The notes: generated from the sequence alone by a model not told the origin. A DNA stretch of 64,000 bases from an uncultured SAR86 cluster bacterium (GCA_902520495.1 CABYNW010000005.1:1-64000); one strand, 5' to 3'; counted from the stretch's first letter, positions 1 to 10,646 are shown. Program-made: numbers and translations.

Positions 1-1
1 A

Positions 2-274
2 AAGTATGGGAAAAATGTAGCCGATGCCTATAAATCTCAAAAAATTACTCTTGGAATGCCAATTAGCATGGTAGAAGAAATTAAAGGACAAGGATATGAT
101 CGAAAAAGAAATATTTCTAAGCAAGGAGAGACTATTAAAGAAAAATATGGAAAATATTATAAGACCCTAGCAAGTGGTAAAAAGTCTTCAGCCGCATCAT
201 ATGAGATGGAAATAGAATATGAAAGAGACGAATCCGGCAACTCATGGCTAGTTTCAAGCCTTAAAGATTTTTAG
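2..274 (+). CDS. C-terminal part of a small hypothetical protein, truncated by window start
   Basis: Frame is open from base 2 to the stop at 274; the tracked ATG at 56 is internal to a longer frame. Confidence 0.55.
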   Translation, partial: KYGKNVADAYKSQKITLGMPISMVEEIKGQGYDRKRNISKQGETIKEKYGKYYKTLASGKKSSAASYEMEIEYERDESGNSWLVSSLKDF

Positions 275-286
275 TTTATATCTTTA

Positions 287-550
287 TTACCAGTTTACTT
301 TTATGCTATGGCCTCCTGAATTTATTGTGCTAGTTCGTTTATTAATAGTGAGAACTCCAGTTTGTCCAGGCGCAGTATAATGAATCTTCCATTCGTCATC
401 TGAAAACATTCCTCCTTTTGAGAAACTATCTTGAGATATTTTTATCGCATCATCAACCTCAAGCGTTGGACCATTATTCCCTACTTTATATGAATATGAC
501 ATTTTTCTACTCCAATAATAATGTGGTATCGACAATATAACATAATCCAA
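287..550 (-). CDS. small hypothetical protein (start may be the internal ATG giving MSYSYKV...)
   Basis: 87-aa ORF, convergent with the preceding ORF; no family recognised. Confidence 0.5.
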   Translation of the reverse strand: MDYVILSIPHYYWSRKMSYSYKVGNNGPTLEVDDAIKISQDSFSKGGMFSDDEWKIHYTAPGQTGVLTINKRTSTINSGGHSIKVNW

Positions 551-553
551 ATA

Positions 554-1552
554 TTAGACTCGAATTATTACCTTGCCTTTAGCTTTTCTATCTTTTAGAT
601 GTGCTATTGCCTTAGCTCCATCATCTAAGCTAAAAGAGTCTGATACTTCTGGATTAATTTTTCCATCTGAATGAAGCTGGAAAAGCTCCTCAAAATTTTT
701 CTTATTTTCTTCTGGGAACATACCCACCCATGCGCCCCAGAAAACACCTATCATCTTCATGCCTTTTAGGAGCATAAGATTAGTAGGAATTTTTGGAATT
801 TCACCTGCAGCAAATCCAATTACCAGATATCTTCCATCCCATGCTGTTGCTCTTATACAAGGTTCAGAATAATCACCACCAACTGGATCATAGACAACAT
901 TTGCACCCAAACCTCCAGTTAACTCTTTTATGAATGTAGAAAGTAATTTCTGTTGATCTTTGTCCAGCTTGCCGGTTGGATATACAAACCCCTCATCAGC
1001 GCCATGCTTTTTACAAAGATCTACTTTTTCTTGTGTTGATGCTGCTGCTATAACTCTGGCGCCCATTGCTTTTCCAAGTTCTACGGTTGCTAGACCTACA
1101 CCACCTGCCGCGCCAAGAACTAAAAGAGTCTCTCCTTCTTTTAAATCAGCCCTTTGCTTAAGAGCATATAAAGATGTTCCATAAGTCATAGGCAATGCAG
1201 CAGCAGTCTCAAAGCCCATTGAGTCAGGAATTTTTACGACAGTATGCTGAGGAACAACAATTTTTTCTGAAAATGCTCCTAAGCCTGTCATAGCAAATAC
1301 TCTGTCTCCAACCTTAAGATCATTAACCCCATCTCCAACAGCAGAAATTATTCCAGCTGATTCTCCACCGGGTGTAAAGGGTAATTCTGGTTGAAATTGA
1401 TACAATCCCTGAATCATTAGAACATCGGGAAAATTAACACTTGCTGCTTTATTTTCAATTAAAACATGTTCTGGAAGAACCTCTGGGTCAGGTACCTCAT
1501 TAACCTCTAACTTATCTGGCATACCCAGCTCAACACATTGTAACGCTTTCAT
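554..1552 (-). CDS. NADPH:quinone oxidoreductase family (MDR/zinc-type alcohol dehydrogenase superfamily)
   Basis: 332 aa with MDR Rossmann motif (VLGAAGGVGLATVELGKAMGARVIAAAS) and quinone-reductase-like N-terminus. Confidence 0.88.
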   Translation of the reverse strand: MKALQCVELGMPDKLEVNEVPDPEVLPEHVLIENKAASVNFPDVLMIQGLYQFQPELPFTPGGESAGIISAVGDGVNDLKVGDRVFAMTGLGAFSEKIVVPQHTVVKIPDSMGFETAAALPMTYGTSLYALKQRADLKEGETLLVLGAAGGVGLATVELGKAMGARVIAAASTQEKVDLCKKHGADEGFVYPTGKLDKDQQKLLSTFIKELTGGLGANVVYDPVGGDYSEPCIRATAWDGRYLVIGFAAGEIPKIPTNLMLLKGMKMIGVFWGAWVGMFPEENKKNFEELFQLHSDGKINPEVSDSFSLDDGAKAIAHLKDRKAKGKVIIRV

Positions 1553-1562
1553 ACTTTTCCCC

Positions 1563-3071
1563 TTAAAGATTTAAATTATAGTTTTTAACAAATTCATTCA
1601 TTTCTTCTTCAGAATTTTTTTGCATTTTACTTAATTCTTCTAATGATAGCTCCGCCTCTTTTTTAATACTATCAATATTTTTTACCTTAGAAGATTTTAA
1701 TATAGAAAGATTTAATTTTGCTTTCTCAATCCCGTCTTTATGAAATGAATTCTTTGGAAGCTTACCCTTAGATAACTTCGTTACATGTTTAATGGCTTTA
1801 TGAAATAACTCACTTTCATCCATAAAGTCGGCAATATTTTTTAGCTTCTCTAATATTTCTTGTCTAGCCTTATTAATACTAATCATATTTCCATCTAAAT
1901 TGATTTTAGAGTTTTTACTTCTTCCCTTGTAGATTGAGATGATGTCATTTGAGTCTATAGTTATCTTTTCTTCAGATGTAATTTTAGGGCTTGAAGATAC
2001 CAAGCAATAGATAAGGATGAGATCAAGAAACCTTATGTGGTCTTTGGACATACCAGTTATATCAGATGGAGAAATATCCACACCTCTTATTTCAAGATAT
2101 TCTATGCCAAAATTTTTCAATAAGTCATATGGTCTCATGTTATTGGAGGCAGATCTCTTAGGCCTTATTGAATCATAATATTCATTTTCAATTTGTATTA
2201 TCCCATCAGATATTTGATGGTACTCTCCGTCAGAACCTATAAGTCCTTTTTTCTTGAATTCCTCAAAAGGAACTGTAATTGCATTCTTGATTTGTTCAAG
2301 AAACTCGTTCAAAGAGTTGTACCTGATATCAAGTCCTTTTTGAGCCTTACTTTGATAGCCTATATCACTCATTCTTAGTGATGTTGCATGTTTTAAGTAC
2401 ATGTCATCTTTGTTTAGCTTTTCTAGATTATGTTCTCTATTTTTCACAAAGGATTTATCGACCACATTTGTTTGACCAAATTCTAGCAAAACAAACCAAT
2501 ATATTCTTTTAAAGTTTCTAATAAGGCCGAGGTATGCTTCATTAATATTTTTTTGATTAGTTGAGTCAACTAAAGGGGAAAAAGAATCTTTTTTTATAGA
2601 GAAGTTATAGTGCATTCCGGAAACACATTGCATGGTTGGCCCATATCTAACTTTTAAACCTTTTCTATAAACGTGTTTCAATAATCCAATTCCTGATTGA
2701 TGGTAGTAGCCTAGATTGATTTCAGATTCATCTTTAATTCTTGGAGGCATAGAAAATGGCCACAACATCTCATCATCATTAATATTATTTGCAACGAAGA
2801 CATGAAGAGAATATAAAAAATTATACAGATCATCGATATCATCAAAAGTTGGGGTTACCAATTCAACCTGAGCTTCAGCAAAATCAGTTGTAATATATTT
2901 ATTTTTTAGAGCAGAGCCTAAAGATTTTGGATGAGGCTTTTCTGAAATAAAACCACTTTGATTAACTCTAAAAAATTCTTTTTCGATTCCTCTTTTAATA
3001 ACCAAGCCTTCAAAGAACCCATTATTTTTTAATTCTTTGAGTCTATTTATTAATGCATCATTTGTCATCAA
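1563..3071 (-). CDS. gshA: glutamate--cysteine ligase
   Basis: 502 aa, GshA-like ([34 protein letters not shown]). Confidence 0.9.
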   Translation of the reverse strand: MMTNDALINRLKELKNNGFFEGLVIKRGIEKEFFRVNQSGFISEKPHPKSLGSALKNKYITTDFAEAQVELVTPTFDDIDDLYNFLYSLHVFVANNINDDEMLWPFSMPPRIKDESEINLGYYHQSGIGLLKHVYRKGLKVRYGPTMQCVSGMHYNFSIKKDSFSPLVDSTNQKNINEAYLGLIRNFKRIYWFVLLEFGQTNVVDKSFVKNREHNLEKLNKDDMYLKHATSLRMSDIGYQSKAQKGLDIRYNSLNEFLEQIKNAITVPFEEFKKKGLIGSDGEYHQISDGIIQIENEYYDSIRPKRSASNNMRPYDLLKNFGIEYLEIRGVDISPSDITGMSKDHIRFLDLILIYCLVSSSPKITSEEKITIDSNDIISIYKGRSKNSKINLDGNMISINKARQEILEKLKNIADFMDESELFHKAIKHVTKLSKGKLPKNSFHKDGIEKAKLNLSILKSSKVKNIDSIKKEAELSLEELSKMQKNSEEEMNEFVKNYNLNL

Positions 3072-4611
3072 ATCCTGGACCAGCTTTTACTATTTCAGGT
3101 TTTACATCAAATTTTTTAAAGTTATCTTGGAACTTTTTAATTAATTCTTTTAGATATTTATCATACTCTTTCTTATCTTCCCAAGTATTCCTTGGATTAA
3201 GTAAATTAGAGTCAACCCCTTGAACTTCGGTTGGAACGTCTAGGTTTAGTCCTGGAATTCTTTGAGTCTCAACGTTTTCAAGTTCTCCATCTTGAATGGC
3301 ATTTACAATTCTTCTAGTAGTCGGAATTTTAAATCTAGAACCTGTGCCATAAGGTCCGCCAGTCCATCCGGTATTTACTAGATAGACTTTAGCAACAAAA
3401 GATTCAACTCTTTCCATGAGCAGATCAGCATATATGCCTGCTGGCCTTGGAAAAAACGGAGCCCCAAAACATGTTGAAAATGTAGATTCTATATCAGAAC
3501 TTGATCCCATTTCAGTAGATCCAACCTTGGCCGTATACCCACTTAGAAAATGATAAGCAGCACTTTCTTTAGATAGAATGGACACCGGAGGTATCAAGCC
3601 CATAAGATCACAAGTTAGGAAAATAACTGTTTTAGGCTCTCCGGCAGCATTGCTTTTAACGGCTGCATCAATATGAGATCTTGGGTAGCAACATCTTCCA
3701 TTTTCTGAAAGTGAAGTATTTGAATAGTCAGGTTCATTTAAATCGTTAAGAAAAACATTTTCAATCACACTGCCATGTTTGATAGCTTTATATATAACCG
3801 GTTCATTTTCTTCTGTAAGATCAATTGTTTTTGCATAACAACCACCTTCAAAATTGAAAACAGATCCAGGGCTCCATCCATGTTCATCATCTCCAATTAG
3901 TGAACATTTTGGATCTGCAGATAAGGTAGTTTTTCCTGTTCCGGAAAGACCAAAGAATAAAGCAACATCACCTTTTGCATTTACATTAGCAGAGCAATGC
4001 ATTGGTAAGACCCCTTTTTCAGGAAGTAGAAAATTTTGCACTGAGAACATAGATTTTTTCATTTCACCAGCATATTTCATACCAGCAATAATCACTTTTC
4101 TTTTGGCAAAGTTTATAATTATGCAACTCTCAGAGTTTGTTCCATCTACTTCAGGATCGCATTCAAAATTAGCAGCACTAATGATCCTCCATTCTTGTTT
4201 ATTAGAAAGGTTGTAGTTATCTGGACACACAAAAATTAATCTTGCAAAAAGAGAATGCCATGCTGTTTCAGTTTTAACTTTTACAGGCAAATAATGCTCA
4301 TCGTGAGATCCAACATGAACACTTGAGGTATATGTATTTTTTTCAGCTAAATATGATTCTACTTTATTCCACAATGGATCAAACTTATCTTCATCAAAAG
4401 GCTTATTAACCTCACCCCAGTCTATTAGATTATCAGTCCCAGGCTCTCTTACTATAAACCTGTCGTTTGGACTTCTGCCTGTTCTTTCTCCAGTATTTGT
4501 TGAAAAAGCCCCATTACTAGCAATAACACCTTCGTTGTTTTCAACAGCTGCTTGAATAAGTTCTTCCGTAGATAACTCTATTGATTGGGTTGTTTGAGAT
4601 TGATTATTCAT
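3058..4611 (-). CDS. pckA: phosphoenolpyruvate carboxykinase (ATP)
   Basis: 517 aa with [17 protein letters not shown]-loop, GDDEHGW and [12 protein letters not shown] motifs; overlaps gshA by 14 nt. Confidence 0.96.
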   Translation of the reverse strand: MNNQSQTTQSIELSTEELIQAAVENNEGVIASNGAFSTNTGERTGRSPNDRFIVREPGTDNLIDWGEVNKPFDEDKFDPLWNKVESYLAEKNTYTSSVHVGSHDEHYLPVKVKTETAWHSLFARLIFVCPDNYNLSNKQEWRIISAANFECDPEVDGTNSESCIIINFAKRKVIIAGMKYAGEMKKSMFSVQNFLLPEKGVLPMHCSANVNAKGDVALFFGLSGTGKTTLSADPKCSLIGDDEHGWSPGSVFNFEGGCYAKTIDLTEENEPVIYKAIKHGSVIENVFLNDLNEPDYSNTSLSENGRCCYPRSHIDAAVKSNAAGEPKTVIFLTCDLMGLIPPVSILSKESAAYHFLSGYTAKVGSTEMGSSSDIESTFSTCFGAPFFPRPAGIYADLLMERVESFVAKVYLVNTGWTGGPYGTGSRFKIPTTRRIVNAIQDGELENVETQRIPGLNLDVPTEVQGVDSNLLNPRNTWEDKKEYDKYLKELIKKFQDNFKKFDVKPEIVKAGPGFDDK

Positions 4612-4617
4612 TTTTGT

Positions 4618-4702
4618 GCTAACAAATATTATAGGTACTTGGGGGGAATAATTATATATGTAGAGGAGATAATTATGTACCTATAATATACGTATTGTTA
4701 GC
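4618..4702 (-). promoter_or_regulatory. long imperfect inverted repeat just upstream of pckA start codon
   Basis: Arms 4618-4638 (gctaacaaatattataggtac) and 4677-4702 (gtacctataatatacgtattgttagc) pair over 8+13 bp with a 5-nt bulge. Confidence 0.6.
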
Positions 4703-4831
4703 TATCATTAACATTAATATGTAGTTAATTAAAATTTAATCATAAAAAAAAGTCAATAAACTAAAAAAACCTTTATTTTATAGTATTTTAAGGACATTTT
4801 TGTTGTAGTTAAGCTACAAAATCAGGCGATT

Positions 4832-5338
4832 TTAATGATTTCTAACTTTTAAAATAGTTGCTCCAAGGTATGCAAAGAAGAAAATAAATCCCCACTCTGC
4901 AAAATTAAAGACAAACCTCCACCCATCCTCCGCACAGCTCGGACCTCCAGCAAGGACTCTATTTATTGCCTCAATAATGCCGAAGTATTCTATTTGAGTA
5001 TGAAAGGGCATACTGCAACCAGAAAGTCTTCCAATTTCTTCAATCGACATATTTTGTATATAAATTTGTCTTGATGTTACCAGCAGGCCAATCACAGAAG
5101 AAATGATTATTAAAATATAACCAAGGGTTTTTTTCTTTATAAGCATTGCTACGCAAGCTGAAATAGCAATTAAGCCAAAAACATATCTTGTTAATATGCA
5201 CATTGGACATGCTTGAAGAAAAAACAACCAATCCATAATAATTGCTAGCCCAATAATAAATATTGCTGAAATAGCTACAAAAAACTCAAAATAATTATTA
5301 AAGACATTTCTGATGAGATCTAAAATTTTTTTATACAT
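4832..5338 (-). CDS. dsbB: disulfide bond formation protein B
   Basis: 168 aa, four TM segments, CPMC motif and second Cys pair (GCSMPF...GPSCAEDGW). Confidence 0.85.
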   Translation of the reverse strand: MYKKILDLIRNVFNNYFEFFVAISAIFIIGLAIIMDWLFFLQACPMCILTRYVFGLIAISACVAMLIKKKTLGYILIIISSVIGLLVTSRQIYIQNMSIEEIGRLSGCSMPFHTQIEYFGIIEAINRVLAGGPSCAEDGWRFVFNFAEWGFIFFFAYLGATILKVRNH

Positions 5339-5401
5339 TTTTATTTAATTTTTTCCATTATAGAAAAACAAGAGTCATAATACATCATATAAAACTTAAT
5401 C

Positions 5402-8074
5402 ATGAAAGATAGAATTTTTATAATAGATGGTTCCTCATATCTCTATAGAGCTTATCATGCGATGCCTCCGTTAAGCACCTCATCTGGCCAGCCCACAGGA
5501 GCAGTAAAGGGTGTTACAAATATGCTAATGAATCTAAAGAAAGATAGTGAAGGCTCTCCAATAATTGTTGTGTTTGATGCTAAAGGAAGAACTTTTAGGA
5601 ATGAAATCTATTCAGAATATAAGGCCAATAGACCACCTATGCCAGATGACTTAAGAGATCAACTTAAACCTGTGAAATCAATATGCCGTGCTATAGGGTT
5701 TCCCCTCATAGAAATCGAAGGGGTAGAAGCTGATGATGTTATTGCAACGATTTCACAAATGGCAAAAGATGCTAAATATAAATGTGTTATCTCTTCATTG
5801 GATAAAGATCTTATGCAGCTTGTCGAAGATCCTCATACCACAATGATGGATACCATGAAGCATAAAATATTTAATGAAGATGGCGTATTTGAAAAATTCG
5901 GTGTAAAGCCAAATCAAATAAGAGATATGCTCGCTCTGGTAGGAGACACTTCTGACAATATACCAGGGGTTCCAAAAGTAGGACAAAAGACTGCTGCTAA
6001 ATGGTTGAAAGAGTTCGGCAATATCCAAAGCATTAAAGAGAATGCAGAATCAATAAAAGGAGTTGTTGGAGAAAATCTTAGAAATGCTCTAGACGATCTT
6101 GATAGGAATATGGAGCTGGTTTCTTTAAAGAGTGATGTAAGCATAAATCAAACATTTGAAGATCTCTTAGTATTTAATCCTGATGAAAAAGAGCTTGATA
6201 AAATTTTTGCTGAATTAGAATTTAAATCAGTTAATAAAAGCAAAGAAAAAGAAGTTCCAAAGAAAGATTCTAATTATGAGACTATATTAGATGAAAAAGC
6301 TCTTAAGAGTTGGGTTTCTAAGATTAATAAATCAGAAGCTTTTGCAATCGATACAGAAACAGACTCTGTAAATACAGTATCGGCAAACTTAATAGGCATT
6401 TCTCTGTCTATTTCTGAAAACGAGGGCTGTTACATACCCATTGCACACAGCTATGAGGACTGTCCAAAGCAATTAAGTATGGAGTATGTAGTGAAAAATC
6501 TTGGGCCAGTAATAGAGAAAAATCAGGATAAAGCTGTGGGACAAAATTTAAAATTTGATATCCCAATATTGGCTAGGCATGGAATTAAAATGACTAAGTT
6601 TCTTGCTGATACTATGTTGATGTCTTATGTATTAAACAGCACAGCAACTCGACACGGAATGGACAGGTTGGCAGATTATTACTTAAATTACACGACAACT
6701 AAATATACCGATGTAACTGGAACAGCATCAAAACAAATAAGCTTTGCTGAAGTTAAGCTAGAAATTGCATCAGATTATGCAGCTGAAGATGCTGACATAA
6801 CCTTGAGACTCTTCAATGTTTTAGGACCAATGCTCAAAGAAAAGCCTATTCAAGAAAAACTACTCCACGAACTCGAATATCCTCTTGTTCATGTTTTATC
6901 AAGGGTAGAGCAAAATGGAGCTAAGATTGATAAGAAAAAATTAGCTAATCATTCTAAAGAGCTTGGAGAAAAAATAGATGATCTTTCATCTCAAGCATAT
7001 AAGATTGCAGGTGAAGAATTTAATCTTGACTCTCCAAAACAATTACTTGAAATCTTATATGAAAAACAGGGTCTACCTGTTCTTAAAAAAACACCAAAGG
7101 GCCAGCCATCAACTAATGAAGATACTCTTAAAAGACTTTCAGAAGAATACGAACTCCCAAAGATTATTTTGCAATATAGAACTCTAGCAAAATTAAAATC
7201 AACTTATACAGATAGCTTGATAAACATAGAAAATCCAAAAACAGAAAGAATACATACTTCATATCAACAAGCGGTTACTTCAACAGGAAGGCTCTCATCT
7301 ACAGAGCCCAACCTTCAAAATATTCCTATTAAGACTGCAGAAGGAAGAAGAATCAGAGAAGCTTTTGTACCTGAAGAAGGAAATGTTCTTATTTCAGCTG
7401 ATTATTCTCAAATTGAATTAAGAATCATGGCTCATTTATCACAAGATAAGAATTTAACTTATGCCTTTAATAATGATATCGACGTCCATTCATCCACTGC
7501 AGCAGAAGTTTTTGGCGTGTCAATTGACGATGTTAGCCAAGATCAAAGAAGAAGTGCTAAAGCAATTAACTTTGGATTAATGTATGGTATGTCGGCTTTT
7601 GGACTTACAAGACAGCTAGGTATTCCTAGAGGAGAAGCACAAGAATACTTAGATACTTATTTCGCTAGATACACTGGCGTAAGAGATTATATGGATAATA
7701 TCAAAGCTCAGGCAAAAGAAGATAAATATGTAGAGACAATAATGGGTCGACGCCTTTATCTAAATGAAATTAATGCAGCCAATGGTCTAAGAAGACAGGC
7801 TGCTGAAAGGGCTGCTATCAATGCTCCACTTCAAGGTTCGGCCGCAGATATTATAAAAAAAGCTATGCTCGATATTGATGAATTTCTATCAAACGAAATG
7901 CCAGATGTAAAAATGATAATGCAGGTTCATGATGAATTAGTATTCGAGTGTCCAAAAGATAATGCTGATACTGTAATGAAAAAAACGAAAGACACTATGG
8001 AGCAAACGGTAGAATTAAATATTCCTTTAATTGCTGAAGCCGCTATCGGCTCTAATTGGAATGAAGCTCATTAA
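5402..8074 (+). CDS. polA: DNA polymerase I
   Basis: 890 aa: 5'-3' exonuclease domain, exonuclease-like domain (FAIDTETDSV), polymerase A motifs (SADYSQIELRIMAHLS, RRSAKAINFGLMYGM, MQVHDELVFE). Confidence 0.98.
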   Translation: MKDRIFIIDGSSYLYRAYHAMPPLSTSSGQPTGAVKGVTNMLMNLKKDSEGSPIIVVFDAKGRTFRNEIYSEYKANRPPMPDDLRDQLKPVKSICRAIGFPLIEIEGVEADDVIATISQMAKDAKYKCVISSLDKDLMQLVEDPHTTMMDTMKHKIFNEDGVFEKFGVKPNQIRDMLALVGDTSDNIPGVPKVGQKTAAKWLKEFGNIQSIKENAESIKGVVGENLRNALDDLDRNMELVSLKSDVSINQTFEDLLVFNPDEKELDKIFAELEFKSVNKSKEKEVPKKDSNYETILDEKALKSWVSKINKSEAFAIDTETDSVNTVSANLIGISLSISENEGCYIPIAHSYEDCPKQLSMEYVVKNLGPVIEKNQDKAVGQNLKFDIPILARHGIKMTKFLADTMLMSYVLNSTATRHGMDRLADYYLNYTTTKYTDVTGTASKQISFAEVKLEIASDYAAEDADITLRLFNVLGPMLKEKPIQEKLLHELEYPLVHVLSRVEQNGAKIDKKKLANHSKELGEKIDDLSSQAYKIAGEEFNLDSPKQLLEILYEKQGLPVLKKTPKGQPSTNEDTLKRLSEEYELPKIILQYRTLAKLKSTYTDSLINIENPKTERIHTSYQQAVTSTGRLSSTEPNLQNIPIKTAEGRRIREAFVPEEGNVLISADYSQIELRIMAHLSQDKNLTYAFNNDIDVHSSTAAEVFGVSIDDVSQDQRRSAKAINFGLMYGMSAFGLTRQLGIPRGEAQEYLDTYFARYTGVRDYMDNIKAQAKEDKYVETIMGRRLYLNEINAANGLRRQAAERAAINAPLQGSAADIIKKAMLDIDEFLSNEMPDVKMIMQVHDELVFECPKDNADTVMKKTKDTMEQTVELNIPLIAEAAIGSNWNEAH
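8054..8070 (+). repeat. 17-bp direct repeat copy 1 (polA 3' end), aattggaatgaagctca
   Basis: Identical to 10630-10646. Confidence 0.7.
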
Positions 8075-9158
8075 AACCATTTTTTTAATATTAATCTTAA
8101 CTATCTCAAGCTTTTTAATAGCAGGCGAAGATAGAATTGAAAATTATTTTCGTAATATTTTTGAAACCGAAAAATATATTTTTAATAAATGTGTTTCAGG
8201 CGAGAAACTTAATCAACTTGATAGATTGAATACTAAATGTATGGTTTCTGAAAGAATTAAAAGAGCGGCATATGTTCTAGAAAATAAAGAGAATTTAGCG
8301 AAAGCAGATATTTTAGATGGATTTAACAGGCATTTAAGACTTACAAATAATAAACTATTTTACCCACCTCGAATGCAACGAAATGGCGAGATGGGATATG
8401 TAATTTTGAATTTTGATATTGATGAAGATGGCAATACAACTAATATAGGAGTTGAAGAAAGTATGTGTGGGAATATGCATTCACCTTTTGCTAATTTTGA
8501 GTCTTGTAGTGGCTTCAATATTACAGCAATAAATTATATTAAGAATACAAAATATAAACCCTCATCATTCAATGAGACACTTATTTATACCAAGGATGCT
8601 AAGTATAGACTCAGCTTTATTCTCGAGGGAGCAATGCTTCAATTCGATAACTCTAAATCTATCAAGGAGTATGAAAAAGCTCTTCGGCTTATTAAAAAAA
8701 AGAAATTCGAAGAAGCTTACAAAGTCGCACTTGAAAACAAAGATACAGAGAATGAATTTATTTATGAGTTAGCAAGAATTAAATATATAGAAAAGGATTA
8801 TATAAGTGCTATAAATTATATGGATGAGTTTCTTAACAAGATTGAGATTGAAAAAGATGAGATTCCTGAATCTATGTTAGCAGGAGCGGCATCAATTATG
8901 ATTGAATCACTATATAACAACGGTGATTATCAAAAAGTTATTGAACTATCTGAGAAGCTAGACTCTTATTTAATGAGTAAAAAACCTTTTGAAGAAGTTT
9001 TAGCAATCGCATATTTGTATATTGGAGCCTCTTTCATTAACTTATCTATGGCTGAAAGCGGTTTATTTTATTTAGTTCGATCAAAAAGAATGTCATCTAA
9101 TCAAGGACAAATAGAATACATTAATACCTTTATTGATAACGTTTCTAACTATCTTTAG
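8061..9158 (+). CDS. secreted or periplasmic protein with TonB-C-like domain and TPR-like C-terminus
   Basis: Start MKLIKTIFLILILTISSFLIAG gives a signal peptide (tracked start 8031 is less likely); GYVILNFDIDEDGNTTNIGV resembles a TonB C-terminal domain; helical repeats follow. Confidence 0.65.
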   Translation: MKLIKTIFLILILTISSFLIAGEDRIENYFRNIFETEKYIFNKCVSGEKLNQLDRLNTKCMVSERIKRAAYVLENKENLAKADILDGFNRHLRLTNNKLFYPPRMQRNGEMGYVILNFDIDEDGNTTNIGVEESMCGNMHSPFANFESCSGFNITAINYIKNTKYKPSSFNETLIYTKDAKYRLSFILEGAMLQFDNSKSIKEYEKALRLIKKKKFEEAYKVALENKDTENEFIYELARIKYIEKDYISAINYMDEFLNKIEIEKDEIPESMLAGAASIMIESLYNNGDYQKVIELSEKLDSYLMSKKPFEEVLAIAYLYIGASFINLSMAESGLFYLVRSKRMSSNQGQIEYINTFIDNVSNYL

Positions 9159-9161
9159 CTT

Positions 9162-9251
9162 ATAAAGCAATTACAGCTACTAAGACCTTTTTAATAGCTG
9201 GATTCTTCTTCATTTTAAAAGCTCTAAATATAACCTTTCTTTTTACAACCA
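9162..9251 (-). pseudogene. fragment related to the C-terminal part of the COQ4-like gene at 11820-12323
   Basis: Translates to MVVKRKVIFRAFKMKKNPAIKKVLVAVIAL*; matches KRKVMFRAFKMKKKW of the COQ4-like ORF; 9203-9243 is 39/41 identical to 11944-11984. Confidence 0.6.
9203..9243. repeat. 41-bp direct repeat copy 1 (39/41 identity to 11944-11984)
   Basis: Aligned by eye, same orientation. Confidence 0.75.
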
Positions 9252-9710
9252 TCTCCTGACATTTTTAGTGTAATCTTTCCATTCTTGATCGAAAAGTTTT
9301 TCCATAGCAGCTTCTTCAGGTTTAATTTGGAATATTGTTATAAATAACATAAACATACTGGTGAATAATAGGCCGCCTATTAAATTAAATTTAAAAACCA
9401 AACCTAGCAATATAAATGACATTCCTAAATACATTGGGTTTCTAGAGTATTTAAATATTCCGTTAACAACTAAAGAGGATGCTTTTTCTATTGATATTGG
9501 ATTGACAGTAGTTTCTTGTTTTTTAAATGAGCTTACTGCTGCTACAAAAACAGATATTCCAATCACAAATGAAATCACACTTAATGAGCTTAGAAGGGTA
9601 GAACTAAATTCAGGAAAGTATGGTCTCGAAAAGTATATACATAGCCCAAAGAATAAAGTTACTATTGGTGGAGGGATTTTATTATTCATATTATTTTTTA
9701 ATACCATCAA
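9243..9710 (-). CDS. isoprenylcysteine carboxyl methyltransferase (ICMT)/PEMT-like integral membrane methyltransferase
   Basis: 155 aa, multi-TM, GIFKYSRNPMYLGM and KPEEAAMEKLFDQEWKDYTKNVRRWL signature. Confidence 0.82.
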   Translation of the reverse strand: MMVLKNNMNNKIPPPIVTLFFGLCIYFSRPYFPEFSSTLLSSLSVISFVIGISVFVAAVSSFKKQETTVNPISIEKASSLVVNGIFKYSRNPMYLGMSFILLGLVFKFNLIGGLLFTSMFMLFITIFQIKPEEAAMEKLFDQEWKDYTKNVRRWL

Positions 9711-10614
9711 TGAATTCCTGAGCCACTTTTCTTTCTATACCTGAAGAAAAAAAATGACCACCAGAATATTTTTTAACTATTGGATTATTATAGTTTTTAA
9801 TAGCTTCTTCAACCAGTTGTGAATCTATTTCCGCATCATCTTCCGCATAGGCAAAATAGCTTGGGATAGAATTATTACCAATAATACTATGATCATTAAG
9901 CCTATTCCCCATAGCATTTCCTAAAAAGAAGTTTTTAAAAAATCTCTCAGTTCCCTTGACCTCAAACTGTTCAATGTAATGATCTAATAGCTTTTTATTC
10001 ATTAAGCCTTCATATTCCTCTATTCTTTTTAAAACACCAGGAACCAAAAAACCCCTTGTTAATAAGTCACCATATAGAGGAATTTTTACTATTGAAAGTA
10101 GAGGAATATTTGCAGAATTAATAAGTGGAACTTGGTAGCCTATAAAACTAATGTTTTCTGGATTGTTTGCAGCATATTTAGCAACAACTGCAGCACCAAA
10201 AGAAACGCCATATAATATTAGGTCTTCAACTTCACAATGTTTAATAAGTTCTTTAAGTTGCTTTTCCATAAGTTCAATACTTACATCACCATGAACTCTA
10301 TCTGAATAGCCCCTGCCATATTGGTCATAGGTTATTACTCTATAGTTATTTTCAACAAAGACATTTACATATTCCTCATATGCAAGCGATCCAAAAGTAG
10401 CGCCATGAACCAGAACAATAACTTTGTTACTTTTGTCTCCAATATCTTTATAAGAAGTAATGCCATCACTTAATCTAACTTCTTGATAGCCAGAATCTAA
10501 TCTAAATTCATTTATATCAATATTTTCTCTATCAAGAGCGAAATATAAACAAGCTGGAGTAAATACAAATATTAAAAGAAGGTAAATAATTTTTTTATTA
10601 ACTAAGAAATTCAA
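9691..10614 (-). CDS. alpha/beta hydrolase, N-terminally membrane anchored
   Basis: 307 aa; oxyanion-region VLVHGATFGS, nucleophile elbow YGVSFGAA, catalytic-type GGHFF. Confidence 0.85.
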   Translation of the reverse strand: MNFLVNKKIIYLLLIFVFTPACLYFALDRENIDINEFRLDSGYQEVRLSDGITSYKDIGDKSNKVIVLVHGATFGSLAYEEYVNVFVENNYRVITYDQYGRGYSDRVHGDVSIELMEKQLKELIKHCEVEDLILYGVSFGAAVVAKYAANNPENISFIGYQVPLINSANIPLLSIVKIPLYGDLLTRGFLVPGVLKRIEEYEGLMNKKLLDHYIEQFEVKGTERFFKNFFLGNAMGNRLNDHSIIGNNSIPSYFAYAEDDAEIDSQLVEEAIKNYNNPIVKKYSGGHFFSSGIERKVAQEFIDGIKK

Positions 10615-10629
10615 ATTATTTTTTCTTTA

Positions 10630-10646
10630 AATTGGAATGAAGCTCA
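10630..10646 (+). repeat. 17-bp direct repeat copy 2 of polA 3' end
   Basis: aattggaatgaagctca identical to 8054-8070, then ctaaa versus ttaaa. Confidence 0.7.

Noticed and set aside
287-550. Homology between the 87-aa protein here and the 83-aa protein at 11566-11817
   Set aside because: Only a loose C-terminal resemblance (GGxxxxVNW); too weak to claim by eye.
3854-4216. 120-aa + strand ORF antisense to pckA
   Set aside because: Lies entirely within a well-supported pckA coding region; antisense shadow ORF.
9361-9744. 127-aa + strand ORF
   Set aside because: Antisense to the ICMT-like gene, which has clear family motifs.
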